36,114 nucleotides of DNA from the NCBI GenBank assembly GCA_041941305.1, contig JBGTQJ010000080.1:1-36114 (forward strand). Reading direction: 5' to 3'. Numbering within the stretch: position 1 is the stretch's first letter; each line of letters opens with the position of its first letter. Shown one piece after another: positions 25,696 to 34,287 of the stretch. Made by a program: the position numbers and the translations under genes. This stretch comes from JANSWP01 sp041941305 (lineage in GTDB: Bacteria; Bacteroidota; Bacteroidia; Chitinophagales; Saprospiraceae). The notes under the pieces are model-generated. The model saw nothing but the letters and a program-made list of their open reading frames with translations, was not told the DNA's origin and searched no databases.

Positions 25696-27831
25696 TTATT
25701 GCTCGATAGCATTGATCATTACTTTCAGGATTTGCTGAGCAGCTTGTGAAATCACTGTTCCCGGCCCGAAAACACCCACTACGCCTACATCAAATAAAAA
25801 TTGATAATCCTGTGGTGGAATAACTCCACCACAAATCACCATGATGTCTGCTCTTCCCAGTTTCTCTAATTCAGCAATGGTTTGCGGCACCAGGGTTTTG
25901 TGACCTGCTGCCAGGGAGGAAATCCCCAGTATATGAACATCATTCTCTGCTGCTTGCTTTGCAGCCTCTGCTGGTGTTTGAAAAAGTGGCCCGATATCAA
26001 CATCAAAACCCAAATCTGCAAAGCTGGTAGCAATGACTTTTGCTCCCCGATCGTGTCCATCTTGTCCCAACTTGGCAACCATGATCCTTGGACGGCGTCC
26101 CTCCAATTCTGCAAATTTGTCAGACAGCGCTCTGGCTTTTTGAAAAGATTCGTTCATCTTGATTTCGTTTAAATAAACACCTTGAACGGAACGCGTATCG
26201 GCTTTGTACCTGCCAAAAGCTTTTTCCATAGCATCTGAAATCTCACCCAGGGTAGCTCTCAACCTGGCTGCTTCAATAGCATAGGACAATAAATTCCCTT
26301 TTTTTGATTGGGCACAGTTTGTCAATGATTCCAATGCTTGCCGAACAGCTTCATTGTCTCTTTCGGCTTTCGTTTTTTGGATTCTTGCGATTTGTGCTTC
26401 CCGAACCACAGTATTATCGACTTCCAGAAAATCAATTTCCTGTTCTTCTTCTGTTTGGAAAATATTGACACCAACAATTTGGTCAACGCCACTATCTATT
26501 CGTGCCTGCTTCCGCGCAGCGGCTTCTTCAATCCGCAATTTGGGTAAACCATTTTCAATCGCTTTAGCCATGCCTCCCAATTCTTCCACTTCCTGAATCA
26601 ATTCCCAGGCCTTTCGGGCTACCTGGTCTGTTAAATATTCTACATAATAGGAGCCAGCCCAGGGGTCAACAGCTTTACAAACATCCGTTTCCATCTGAAT
26701 GTATTTCTGTGTGTCCCGGGCAATTTTTGCAGAAAAATCGGTAGGTAAGGCGATGGCTTCGTCTAATGAATTGGTGTGAAGTGATTGGGTGCCACCCAAT
26801 ACAGCTGCCATGGCTTCAATACAGGTTCTTGCCACGTTATTGAAAGGATCTTGTGCAGTGAGGCTCCATCCGGAAGTTTGGCAATGTGTCCTCAAGGCCA
26901 TGGATTTTGGATTGGTAGGGTTGAATTGCTTTACCAATTTTGCCCAAAGCATTCGGGCAGCACGCATCTTTGCAATCTCCATAAAATGATTCATGCCAAT
27001 GCCCCAAAAGAAAGATAAGCGTGGTGCAAAATTGTCAATCTTCAAACCTGCTTTGATGCCCGTTCGCAAATATTCCAATCCGTCAGCCAGGGTATAACCC
27101 AATTCCATATGAGCAGGTGCACCTGCTTCATGCATGTGGTATCCACTGATGGAAATAGAATTGAATTTGGGCATGTTTTGAGAAGCAAATTCAAAAATAT
27201 CGGCTATAAGGCGCATAGATGGCTGCGGTGGATAAATATAAGTGTTGCGCACCATGAATTCCTTCAAAATATCATTCTGGATGGTTCCTGAAAGCTGTGA
27301 TTTTTCTACTCCTTGCTCTTCTGCTGCCACGATGTAAAATGCCATGATTGGTATGACTGCACCATTCATAGTCATAGAGACAGACATCTTGTCAAGTGGG
27401 ATCTGATGAAACAAAATTTTCATATCCTCCACTGAATCAATCGCCACACCTGCCATGCCCACATCGCCTCTTACGCGCTCATGATCAGAGTCATACCCTC
27501 TGTGGGTCGCCAAATCAAAAGCTACAGATAGTCCTTTTTGCCCCTGTGCCAGATTTCGGCGATAAAAGGCATTACTTTCTTCGGCTGTGGAAAATCCGGC
27601 ATACTGACGGATGGTCCATGGACGACCTGCATACATAGAGGAATAGGGACCTCGCAAATAGGGTGGGATGCCTGCTACAAAATTCAGGTGCTCCATGTTT
27701 TCGATGTCTTCCTTTGAATAATTGGCTTTAATGGAAATCCCTTCGGGCGTTTTCCAGGTTTGGTGTTCCGATGCACGGGTGTTTTTGGTGGGGCGGGAAA
27801 AAGGGATGTTTTTGAAAATTGGTTGTGGCAT
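25696..27831 (-). CDS. Methylmalonyl-CoA mutase, large (B12-binding) subunit
   Basis: The enzyme converts (R)-methylmalonyl-CoA to succinyl-CoA using adenosylcobalamin. From the ATG at 27831 the product is 711 aa. The catalytic TIM barrel occupies about 1-540, with SMYAGRPWTIRQYAGFSTAEESN near residue 70 and the conserved SGYHMHEAGA near 230. The C-terminal cobalamin-binding Rossmann domain begins with DGHDRGAKVI, in which the DxHxxG histidine (about residue 593) ligates cobalt, followed by GISSL and CGGVIPP. The frame is open five codons further upstream only through a TTG. The gene starts 21 nt after the HNH gene and may be cotranscribed with it. The small subunit and MeaB/ArgK chaperone genes usual for this family are not adjacent. 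Confidence 0.94.
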   Translation of the reverse strand: MPQPIFKNIPFSRPTKNTRASEHQTWKTPEGISIKANYSKEDIENMEHLNFVAGIPPYLRGPYSSMYAGRPWTIRQYAGFSTAEESNAFYRRNLAQGQKGLSVAFDLATHRGYDSDHERVRGDVGMAGVAIDSVEDMKILFHQIPLDKMSVSMTMNGAVIPIMAFYIVAAEEQGVEKSQLSGTIQNDILKEFMVRNTYIYPPQPSMRLIADIFEFASQNMPKFNSISISGYHMHEAGAPAHMELGYTLADGLEYLRTGIKAGLKIDNFAPRLSFFWGIGMNHFMEIAKMRAARMLWAKLVKQFNPTNPKSMALRTHCQTSGWSLTAQDPFNNVARTCIEAMAAVLGGTQSLHTNSLDEAIALPTDFSAKIARDTQKYIQMETDVCKAVDPWAGSYYVEYLTDQVARKAWELIQEVEELGGMAKAIENGLPKLRIEEAAARKQARIDSGVDQIVGVNIFQTEEEQEIDFLEVDNTVVREAQIARIQKTKAERDNEAVRQALESLTNCAQSKKGNLLSYAIEAARLRATLGEISDAMEKAFGRYKADTRSVQGVYLNEIKMNESFQKARALSDKFAELEGRRPRIMVAKLGQDGHDRGAKVIATSFADLGFDVDIGPLFQTPAEAAKQAAENDVHILGISSLAAGHKTLVPQTIAELEKLGRADIMVICGGVIPPQDYQFLFDVGVVGVFGPGTVISQAAQQILKVMINAIEQ

Positions 27832-27852
27832 TTTAATCTGATTCAAATTTAA

Positions 27853-28275
27853 TTAATTCGGAGGATGCTTGCCAATCACTTTAAGAGCATGCCTCAAGTT
27901 TTTTACGCCTTCTCTGTTTAATTTAATTCTGTCTATCGTAGCCCTCCCTATTGGTGTTAATCCTAAGATTTTAGTGAAGTCTTCATTCCAGGAGAAATGT
28001 CGATTCCAATTATCTTTCCTAGGATTATATAGATTTTCTTTATTTCCTGTCAAAGGATCTATCCAAGAAATGAAATCATATTTCTTGTTGTTACAGCCTT
28101 GGCAAGAATAGGCAAGGTTTTGTTCTTCTGTAGTTCCACCTTTTGCTTTTGAAATAATATGTTCAACGGAGAAGGTATCTGGACAAAAGTTTTCCTGACT
28201 TTGGCAATATTCACAGATGCTATTCGCCCTTTTCTTGACTAACTTTTTGAGTTTTTGACTAACATATTTAGCCAT
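27853..28275 (-). CDS. HNH endonuclease
   Basis: From the ATG at 28275 the product is 140 aa. It has the full HNH core: Cys21 and Cys24 (CEYC), Glu38-His39 (VEHIISKAKGG), Asn53 (EEQNLAY) and Cys58/Cys61-Asn62 (CQGCNNKK). A conserved C-terminal extension follows, with NPRKDNWNRHFSWN and LGLTPIGRATIDRIKLNRE. The structural cysteines bind zinc and His39 should be the catalytic base, so metal-dependent DNA cleavage is expected. Its start codon overlaps the stop of the upstream RHH-like gene by 8 nt (ATGGCTAA), a sign of translational coupling. The target and biological role are unknown. Confidence 0.87.
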   Translation of the reverse strand: MAKYVSQKLKKLVKKRANSICEYCQSQENFCPDTFSVEHIISKAKGGTTEEQNLAYSCQGCNNKKYDFISWIDPLTGNKENLYNPRKDNWNRHFSWNEDFTKILGLTPIGRATIDRIKLNREGVKNLRHALKVIGKHPPN

Positions 28276-28669
28276 GAACAACAGGTTGGATTCCCAATTC
28301 TTTCATTAAATCTTCTAATGAAACATTCCGCAATTCAGATAGCTCAATCAAATGCTTGATTCGGGCTGCATTGGCAATTTCAAGTTGATCAGTCATTTCA
28401 ATAAGTTCTTGTAATTCGGACGTATTAATCACTTCATCTTCCCTTTTCTTTATCAATGCTTTATATTTTGTCCAAAAATCGATAGGAAATCCTGAATTGA
28501 TTTTTTGAAGCAACGAAGCTTCTTTTTCTGGCAAGACGTTTTTGGTCTTTTTCAAAAATTGCCCTTCTAAAAATTGGGCAACATATTTATTGAGGTTCAG
28601 TCCTTCCTTTTCTGCCCTTTTACGCAGTCGGGCTTCCAATTCAGGGTTTAAATTGATTGTAATTGACAT
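28268..28669 (-). CDS. Ribbon-helix-helix-like protein coupled to the HNH nuclease
   Basis: The 133-aa product starts MSITINLNPELEARLRKRAE, a beta strand followed by a basic helix as in Arc/MetJ or CopG-type ribbon-helix-helix DNA-binding proteins. The second helix is LNLNKYVAQFLE (about 25-36). The rest is helical and charged, with FPIDFWTKYKALIKKREDE, a TSELQELIEMTDQLE helix and the C-terminal LEDLMKELGI. From memory, this C-terminal part resembles small proteins encoded next to HNH nucleases in other bacteria. It overlaps the HNH gene by 8 nt. It may act as a repressor or antitoxin-like partner of the nuclease; that is inference. Confidence 0.7.
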   Translation of the reverse strand: MSITINLNPELEARLRKRAEKEGLNLNKYVAQFLEGQFLKKTKNVLPEKEASLLQKINSGFPIDFWTKYKALIKKREDEVINTSELQELIEMTDQLEIANAARIKHLIELSELRNVSLEDLMKELGIQPVVHG

Positions 28670-28689
28670 GCTTGAAATATTTTACAATA

Positions 28690-28697
28690 CAAAACTA
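28690..28697 (-). promoter_or_regulatory. Predicted -7 element for the RHH-HNH-mutase cluster
   Basis: On the minus strand this reads TAGTTTTG, an exact TAnnTTTG match, about 20 nt upstream of the RHH start codon. No convincing -33 element was found. Confidence 0.45.
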
Positions 28698-28719
28698 AGT
28701 AAATTTTAGAAAGAATGCT

Positions 28720-30984
28720 TTAGGGGTTTTTTACCCTTTCTTTCCCTCCAGCCTCCACATTCCGCTCCAAATAATCCGTCATCATTAGGTACAAATGCCG
28801 TCTGGTATTTTCACCTTCATAAATGCCGTGTGAACGATTGGGATAGGGCATTACTTGAAATAATTTATTGTGCTTAATTAATTCATTTACAAGGGCTTCT
28901 GCGTTTTGGTAATGGACATTGTCGTCTGCAGTGCCGTGGATGAGCAGCAGGTTGCCTTTCAGGTTTTTTGCATAGGTGATTGGCGAACCTTCCACAAAAT
29001 CTTCCATATTTTCAGATGGCAAGCCCATATAGCGTTCTTGGTAGATATTGTCATAGTACAATTGATTGGAAACAGGAGCGATAGACATACCCGTTTTATA
29101 GATTTCTGGATAGCGAAAGAGCAGATTCAAGGTCATGGAACCACCACCACTCCAACCCCAAACGGCAATCCTTTCCGGATCTACAAAATCCCATTTCAAA
29201 ACTTCTTTGGTTGCCATTGCCTGATCGTGAGAATTGATGATTCCTATTTTTCGATAGATACTTTTGCGCCAGTCGCGACCTTTTGGGGAAGGAGTACCGC
29301 GATTGTCCATTGTAATGACGATGTAGCCCCTTTGTGTAAGCATCAGGTGCCAAAGATTGCCTTGCCAGGTGTCTTTGGCAGTTTGCCCCCAGGGTTCGCC
29401 ATAGACATAAAAAAGGACCGGATATTTTTTTGCTGGGTCAAAATTTGGAGGCTTCATCATGTAGCCGTCCATTTCGACGCCATCTTCAGTCCTTACTTTA
29501 AAGAATTCAGCAGGGCTACTGGCCAATTGATCCATTTTAGACCTGTATTTGGCATTGTCTGTCAGCAACCGAATGCGCTTGTGATCCGGGAGGGAAATCA
29601 ATTCCTTAATTGGTGGTGAATTGATATTTGAATATGTATGAAAAGCATATTTCCCGCCGGGCGCAATTTGATATTCATGTGTACCTGGTTGGTTTTCTGG
29701 ACTCAGGCGCTCCATCTTTCCATCCTTGAAAAGTGGTACTCGATACAAATATCTTTGAGTTGCGTTTTCTGGTGAAGCAATAAAATAGCACCAGCCGCCT
29801 TCAATATCCAATTCCTGAATGGAAATGGCGTCGTAATCACCCAGAGTGACCATCCTGGATTTTTGGTCTGCATTAGACAGTAAATACACTTTAAGCCAGC
29901 CATCTTTTTGACTTGTCCAGGTAAATTGTTTTCCACCTTTCACCCAAATCCAGTCTTCCGGTTCCACCGCATCAATCCAGCTGTCATTGGATTCTGTGTA
30001 TTTATTTTCGGCATTACCAGATTGGACATCGCACCACCAAAGGCGCAATGTGTTTTGCTTTCTATTGAGTTGTTGTACAAGTAGCTGTTGACTGTCTTCC
30101 ATCCACATCATTCTGGGCAGGTAATGTTGGCGATTGTCCCCGGGAATATTCATCCAGGTAGTATTGCCACCATTTGCCGAAATGACTCCGATTCGACAGG
30201 CAGAAGGCGTTTCTCCCACTTTTGGATACTGCACTGGAATGGTTCTGGAATAAACAGAGTCGGTATTATTGATCATCAAAAAATTGCGAATGCCAGCAGC
30301 ATCAACCTGCCAGTAGGCGATGTGTCGACCATCAGGGCTCCAGCGAAAACCATCGCGGCAGGAAAATTCTTCTTCATAAGCCCAATCAAAAGTGCCATTG
30401 ATGAGGGTTTCTGAGCCATTATGAGTCAATTGAGTGATTTTTTGACTAGCAATATCTTCAACAAAAACGTTGTGTTGACTGACATAAGCCACCCTGGTAT
30501 CATCTGGCGAGAATTTGGCAAACATCAAAGTGGCTTCTGGCAAGTCTTTGCCCAATTGCTGTAATTTTCCCGTTTCTAAATTCAATACCCAATAGTCACC
30601 ACGAGTGTGATAACGCCAGACGCGGCGGGTATTTGTGAAAATGAGTAATTGTTGTTTATCATGCGACCAAATGTAATTCGATATGGAAAGGGGCTTATCC
30701 TTGCCTTCCGGAATTAGTTTATCCGTAGATACCAGCACTTTTCGTTTTCCGCTTTCTGTTTCATAGGCAATGATGGCTCTTGCACCCTGATGTTTTTCTG
30801 AATATTCGAGCGTCGTGTAAGCATTGCCATCCTCTATCCACCTTGCAGGACCAAAGTGATCCATCTGAAATTCGTTGGAGTTATAGATTCTGTCGATGGA
30901 GAGGAGGCTTGGGTTCGACTGGGCTTGAGTAAAAAGAAATGAAGTGTGAGTAATTAATAGGATAAGAAAATACCTGTATAACAT
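28720..30984 (-). CDS. Secreted dipeptidyl peptidase IV-family serine peptidase (S9)
   Basis: The 754-aa product removes N-terminal dipeptides, typically after proline, from peptides in the periplasm or outside the cell. A signal peptide (FLILLITHTSFLFTQAQ) is followed by the eight-bladed DPPIV N-terminal propeller (about 100-480), with the double-Glu motif DWAYEEEF that anchors the substrate N-terminus. The alpha/beta-hydrolase domain has the nucleophile Ser612 in GWSGGG (GWSYGG is the more usual form), the Asp in HGTADDNVHYQ (687/688) and His719 in NRSHGI. There is no T9SS tail. The role is probably peptide scavenging. The gene is monocistronic, and its 3' end lies just upstream of the RHH promoter. 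Confidence 0.94.
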   Translation of the reverse strand: MLYRYFLILLITHTSFLFTQAQSNPSLLSIDRIYNSNEFQMDHFGPARWIEDGNAYTTLEYSEKHQGARAIIAYETESGKRKVLVSTDKLIPEGKDKPLSISNYIWSHDKQQLLIFTNTRRVWRYHTRGDYWVLNLETGKLQQLGKDLPEATLMFAKFSPDDTRVAYVSQHNVFVEDIASQKITQLTHNGSETLINGTFDWAYEEEFSCRDGFRWSPDGRHIAYWQVDAAGIRNFLMINNTDSVYSRTIPVQYPKVGETPSACRIGVISANGGNTTWMNIPGDNRQHYLPRMMWMEDSQQLLVQQLNRKQNTLRLWWCDVQSGNAENKYTESNDSWIDAVEPEDWIWVKGGKQFTWTSQKDGWLKVYLLSNADQKSRMVTLGDYDAISIQELDIEGGWCYFIASPENATQRYLYRVPLFKDGKMERLSPENQPGTHEYQIAPGGKYAFHTYSNINSPPIKELISLPDHKRIRLLTDNAKYRSKMDQLASSPAEFFKVRTEDGVEMDGYMMKPPNFDPAKKYPVLFYVYGEPWGQTAKDTWQGNLWHLMLTQRGYIVITMDNRGTPSPKGRDWRKSIYRKIGIINSHDQAMATKEVLKWDFVDPERIAVWGWSGGGSMTLNLLFRYPEIYKTGMSIAPVSNQLYYDNIYQERYMGLPSENMEDFVEGSPITYAKNLKGNLLLIHGTADDNVHYQNAEALVNELIKHNKLFQVMPYPNRSHGIYEGENTRRHLYLMMTDYLERNVEAGGKERVKNP

Positions 30985-31209
30985 GATTCTAATTTTGGTG
31001 GGAAGTTAGGTATTTTCTATCTGTCCAAATAAAACATGTGTCATCCTGAATTTTGTAAATTAAAAATGGAATGAGTAAAGAAAATCACTCAAGTTTTGAT
31101 AATCAATTTGTTGAGTTGTCTGATGTCAGTTAGATAAACCGACAACAGACAACAAAATACATTAAATAAGTAATTGAATATCAATACCTTAAGTATTTAC
31201 TCAAAAATT
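30985..31209. other. Intergenic region upstream of the peptidase gene
   Basis: No gene is seen. An imperfect hairpin, GTTGTCTGATGTC (31115-31127) with GACAACAGACAAC (31141-31153), is the only clear structure. Confidence 0.5.
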
Positions 31210-31211
31210 CA

Positions 31212-31412
31212 GCCTGCCCCTTTGGGCAGGGGTGATTGGTTCTAATTTAAACTGTTTTTAATCAAAATTAAAATGAAAATCAAAATGAAAAAGCCAAATA
31301 TTAATAAAGCCAAAGGGGCATTCTTTTATTTTAATTTTCATTTTGATTTTCATTTTTTGAAAAAATGATAGAACCAATCACCCCTGCCTTTGGGGAGATG
31401 ATTCATGTTACA
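31212..31412. repeat. 200-bp nested inverted-repeat element, full copy
   Basis: Outer arms: CAGGGGTGATTGGTTCTA (31227-31244) is the exact reverse complement of 31369-31386, and CCCC/CTTTGGG blocks extend both ends imperfectly. Inner arms: a 22-bp A-rich block at 31270-31291 is the exact reverse complement of 31335-31356, around a 43-nt loop. The right half recurs at 1-78. Size, terminal inverted repeats and lack of coding capacity resemble a non-autonomous mobile element, but target-site duplications were not established. Confidence 0.7.
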
Positions 31413-31466
31413 ATTTCTTTCAAAAGGTTCCACTCATTCGGTTTTTCCGAATTGAGGAAAATCGGT

Positions 31467-31772
31467 CTAGTAATTAGTTGTATTATCACATTCTAAAGTA
31501 CTGCCATTGTATACAGAAACTTTTACGGCCGTTTCTCCATCTTGTTTAATATACTGACCAGTACCAGTAGAGTGTGTTCCGCCGTCTGCCCATTCTGCAG
31601 CCATTAAGTCAATTCTAACTTCTCTGGTTGTAGAAGGTGGAGCTGGAGCAGTGATAGAAGTAATTGCAATGAAATAACCTTTTGGAATATCTGTAACGGT
31701 AATAGTGTCTTCATATTCATTACTTCCTCCTCCTTGTAGTTCTTCTATTTTCTGCGAACAAGTCATAGCCAT
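31467..31772 (-). CDS. Small protein of unknown function
   Basis: The 101-aa protein begins MAMTCSQKIEELQGGG. It has no signal peptide, a glycine linker, then a probably beta-rich body with many Thr, Ser and Ile residues (TITVTDIPKGYFIAITSITA, REVRIDLMAAEW, VKVSVYNGS). Single cysteines near each end (Cys5 and Cys95) could pair. The family was not recognised. The amino-acid composition is that of a real protein, and the frame is isolated between a mobile-like repeat and the tolC-like gene. It could be a beta-sandwich structural or secreted protein exported without a signal peptide; no function is assigned. Confidence 0.6.
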   Translation of the reverse strand: MAMTCSQKIEELQGGGSNEYEDTITVTDIPKGYFIAITSITAPAPPSTTREVRIDLMAAEWADGGTHSTGTGQYIKQDGETAVKVSVYNGSTLECDNTTNY

Positions 31773-32016
31773 AATAAAATTGATTTTTTAAAAGAAGGTA
31801 AAAACTAGTTACTGGCTTTCCAGGCAATTGTCTAAAACAAAAAGCATTATTATTCAATCAGCTTAATGATTGATATGCTGGAAGTTTAATTAAGATGATA
31901 ACCAATTGATATGGAAAACTCAATAGTAGATTTTGACAATCTTTTGGATTAGAAAATGAGATGGCAATTTACAATTTTTTTAATAGATAAAGAATGGCAA
32001 TTTTGAATTAAGGGAA

Positions 32017-33369
32017 TTATCTAACAAATCCACCTGTCAATCTTATCAACTCAGTTTCAGTCGTTTTTAAATTAAAAATCGCATTCAACCGTGCCTGTGA
32101 AGCATTGATGTAATTTAACTGAATGGTTCGGTAATCAAATGAAGTAATGACCCCGCCTTTGAAACGTTCATCTGCTATTTCCAGGTTTTGTGCTGCATTT
32201 TCTATTAAGCTTTGCGTAAGCTCTACCAGCTGTTTCTGATTGTTATAGGTAGCCAGCGTATTTTCAAGCTGTGCGGATAGATTGCGCTTTAGTTCATCAA
32301 TGCCCAATCCTGCTATGAGTTCCTGAACTTTGGCATTTTCGATTTGTCGCTTTCTGACACCACCATCGAAAATGTTGTATGAAGCAGTGATGTTTAGAAA
32401 GCCGTTGAGGGTTTTGACTGATGTAGTCGTATCCAATTTCGGACCCTCTCTGAAAGTTCCGGTGACAGTTGTACTGTTAAGGTTGTAATTTGCTCCTGCG
32501 CCAAGTGATACTCTTGGATAATTGGCACTTTCCACAATTTTGGTATTGACATTTGCCAAATCTCTGTTGAGCAAGGCATTTTGCAGCGCATGATTGCTCG
32601 CATACATTTTTGACTTTAGGGTTTCCATTAAATAGTCCGGTGCTTCAAAAGAAAGTTCGTCAGTCAGATTGTAAGTTCTATTCAAGTCATTGACACCCAT
32701 TGCCAAATTCAAGTTTCGAAGGGCAATTTCGTAGCTGTTTTTTTGAATCAAATAATTGGTTGAGTCATTTAGGTAAGCATCTTGGGTTTGCAATAAATCG
32801 AAGGTACCGGATTGTCCGTATTCTTTTTTGATTTCCTCATAGCGGATGCGATCCCTCGACAAATCGAGCACATCTTGCAAAACGCCAATCTGCTCTCGCT
32901 GAATCAGTGCGTTTTGATAAGCCAGAATAACAGCCTGAATCGAATTTTCAACCACCACTTTTGCTTCTCCTTTGCTCAATTCTTCCAGTTTTTCCAATTG
33001 CTGTTTAGTAAATCTGACCCGATAGCCATCAAACAAAATCCAGGAAATGTCTGCTCCGGGTGTGATTCCGGTGCTAAAGGCTTGTAAATTGGGCAGAAAG
33101 GAAGTAGGATTATTTTGATCGGTAAAAGTATTTGGAATAGTGAGCGTCAAATTGATGCTCGGAGCCCGACCCGCCATTGCCCAATGGTTGCTGTTTTCCG
33201 CAATTTGAACATTGGCATCGGCAATTTGAATGTTGAAATTGTTTCTTAAACCAATTTCTATGGCTTGTGAAAGGCTTAGATTTTGCTGAGCTGTGATAGC
33301 CAGAGCGCTTCCAGCAAAAAAAATCAACAAAAGGAGTTTTTTTGAAAATTGGGTTGTCATGTTTGTCAT
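32017..33369 (-). CDS. TolC-family outer-membrane efflux protein
   Basis: The 450-aa protein has a signal peptide (KKLLLLIFFAGSALAITAQ) and two OEP repeats typical of TolC. It begins LSLSQAIEIGLRNNFNIQIA, has long coiled-coil helices (for example around DVLDLSRDRIRYEEIKKEYGQ and LVELTQSLIENAAQNLEIADERF), and ends in the VITSFDYRTIQLNYINASQARLNA helix with short beta-barrel strands between. Trimers form the outer-membrane channel of tripartite efflux pumps or type I secretion. The usual membrane-fusion and RND or ABC partner genes are not adjacent, so the gene is an orphan here. An ATG at 33360 is an equally possible start. Confidence 0.88.
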   Translation of the reverse strand: MTNMTTQFSKKLLLLIFFAGSALAITAQQNLSLSQAIEIGLRNNFNIQIADANVQIAENSNHWAMAGRAPSINLTLTIPNTFTDQNNPTSFLPNLQAFSTGITPGADISWILFDGYRVRFTKQQLEKLEELSKGEAKVVVENSIQAVILAYQNALIQREQIGVLQDVLDLSRDRIRYEEIKKEYGQSGTFDLLQTQDAYLNDSTNYLIQKNSYEIALRNLNLAMGVNDLNRTYNLTDELSFEAPDYLMETLKSKMYASNHALQNALLNRDLANVNTKIVESANYPRVSLGAGANYNLNSTTVTGTFREGPKLDTTTSVKTLNGFLNITASYNIFDGGVRKRQIENAKVQELIAGLGIDELKRNLSAQLENTLATYNNQKQLVELTQSLIENAAQNLEIADERFKGGVITSFDYRTIQLNYINASQARLNAIFNLKTTETELIRLTGGFVR

Positions 33370-33514
33370 GTTTTTCTAAACCAAGAAAGTCTCGCAAAGT
33401 TGTAGAATAAAATGGAAAGATCTATCCTCCAAACCATTTTGATTTGGTAATGTTAAGGTTTGTTAAGTAATTTGAGCTGTTACTTGGGTAACAAGACCAA
33501 AGGGCAGTTTTGGC

Positions 33515-33522
33515 TATTTTTG
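33515..33522 (+). promoter_or_regulatory. Predicted msrA promoter -7 element
   Basis: TATTTTTG matches TAnnTTTG. A small dyad, GTTAC-TTGG-GTAAC, lies at 33479-33492, about 23 bp upstream, where a regulator could bind. A start site near 33529 excludes the in-frame ATG at 33510. Confidence 0.45.
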
Positions 33523-33611
33523 TATTACTTAATAAATCAGGGTTCAGGTTTCAAAATTCTATTGCATTTTATTTCAGAGTTTTGGAGGATGAATCTACTA
33601 AACAATCCTTT

Positions 33612-34166
33612 ATGACCAATAACAATTTGGAACTTGCCACTTTTGGAGGGGGCTGTTTTTGGTGTGTAGAAGCTGTATTTCAGGAGCTAAGGGGAGTTGA
33701 AAAAGTGGTTTCAGGCTATTCGGGTGGAAAGGGCAAAAACCCTACTTATCGGGAGGTATGTGGAGGCTACACCGGGCATGCAGAAGTTGTACAGGTTCAT
33801 TTTGATCCTAAAGAAGTGAGTTTTCAAACTTTGGTAGAGGTGTTTTTTACAACTCACGACCCAACCACACTGAATCGACAGGGAAATGATGTTGGTACCC
33901 AATATCGGTCTGTCATTTTTTATCATTCAGACATACAAAAGGCAGTTGCCGAAAAAGCTGTAAAGGAATTTGCTACTCAACTTTGGGATGAGCCGATCGT
34001 GACTGAAATTAGCCCAATTACTGAATTTTATGAGGCGGAGGGCTATCACCAAAACTATTATCAGGACAATTTAAATTATCCCTATTGTCAGATTGTTATC
34101 AATCCAAAGGTTCGGAAATTTAGAAAGGCATTTGCTGATAAATTGAAAGCTAAAGTGGACGTTTGA
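33612..34166 (+). CDS. msrA: Peptide-methionine (S)-S-oxide reductase
   Basis: The enzyme reduces the S epimer of methionine sulfoxide in proteins and free methionine, with thioredoxin as donor. From the ATG at 33612 (MTNNNLELATFGGGCFWCVE) the product is 184 aa, the normal family length. The frame is open upstream to 33510, but that start precedes the predicted transcription start and adds non-homologous residues. The catalytic Cys15 lies in GCFWC. The family motifs GYSGG, YREVCGGYTGHAEVV, THDPTTLNRQGNDVGTQYRS and EGYHQNYY follow. It is cytoplasmic, as no signal peptide is present. It is followed after 121 bp by msrB, with a GTTCAA-box array in the gap. Confidence 0.95.
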   Translation: MTNNNLELATFGGGCFWCVEAVFQELRGVEKVVSGYSGGKGKNPTYREVCGGYTGHAEVVQVHFDPKEVSFQTLVEVFFTTHDPTTLNRQGNDVGTQYRSVIFYHSDIQKAVAEKAVKEFATQLWDEPIVTEISPITEFYEAEGYHQNYYQDNLNYPYCQIVINPKVRKFRKAFADKLKAKVDV

Positions 34167-34170
34167 TGTT

Positions 34171-34241
34171 GTTCAAGGGCGTAGAAAAGTGGTTCAAAAT
34201 TGTTAAATGATGGTTCAAGGAAATCTTGAACGATTTCGAAC
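34171..34241. repeat. GTTCAA-box array, cluster A (between msrA and msrB)
   Basis: GTTCAA occurs at 34171, 34192 and 34213, with degenerate forms GTAGAA at 34181 and GTTAAA at 34202. Inverted TTGAAC at 34226 and TCGAAC at 34236 follow. Box starts are 10-11 bp apart, one DNA helical turn. Confidence 0.65.
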
Positions 34242-34287
34242 TAATTATTACTAGTTTGAAGGAGATTAAACCAATCAAAGAAAAATT

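Noticed and set aside
28906..29619. 237-codon plus-strand open frame opposite the dipeptidyl peptidase gene
   Set aside because: It is antisense to a well-supported S9 peptidase. Its composition and lack of domains mark it as a shadow frame.
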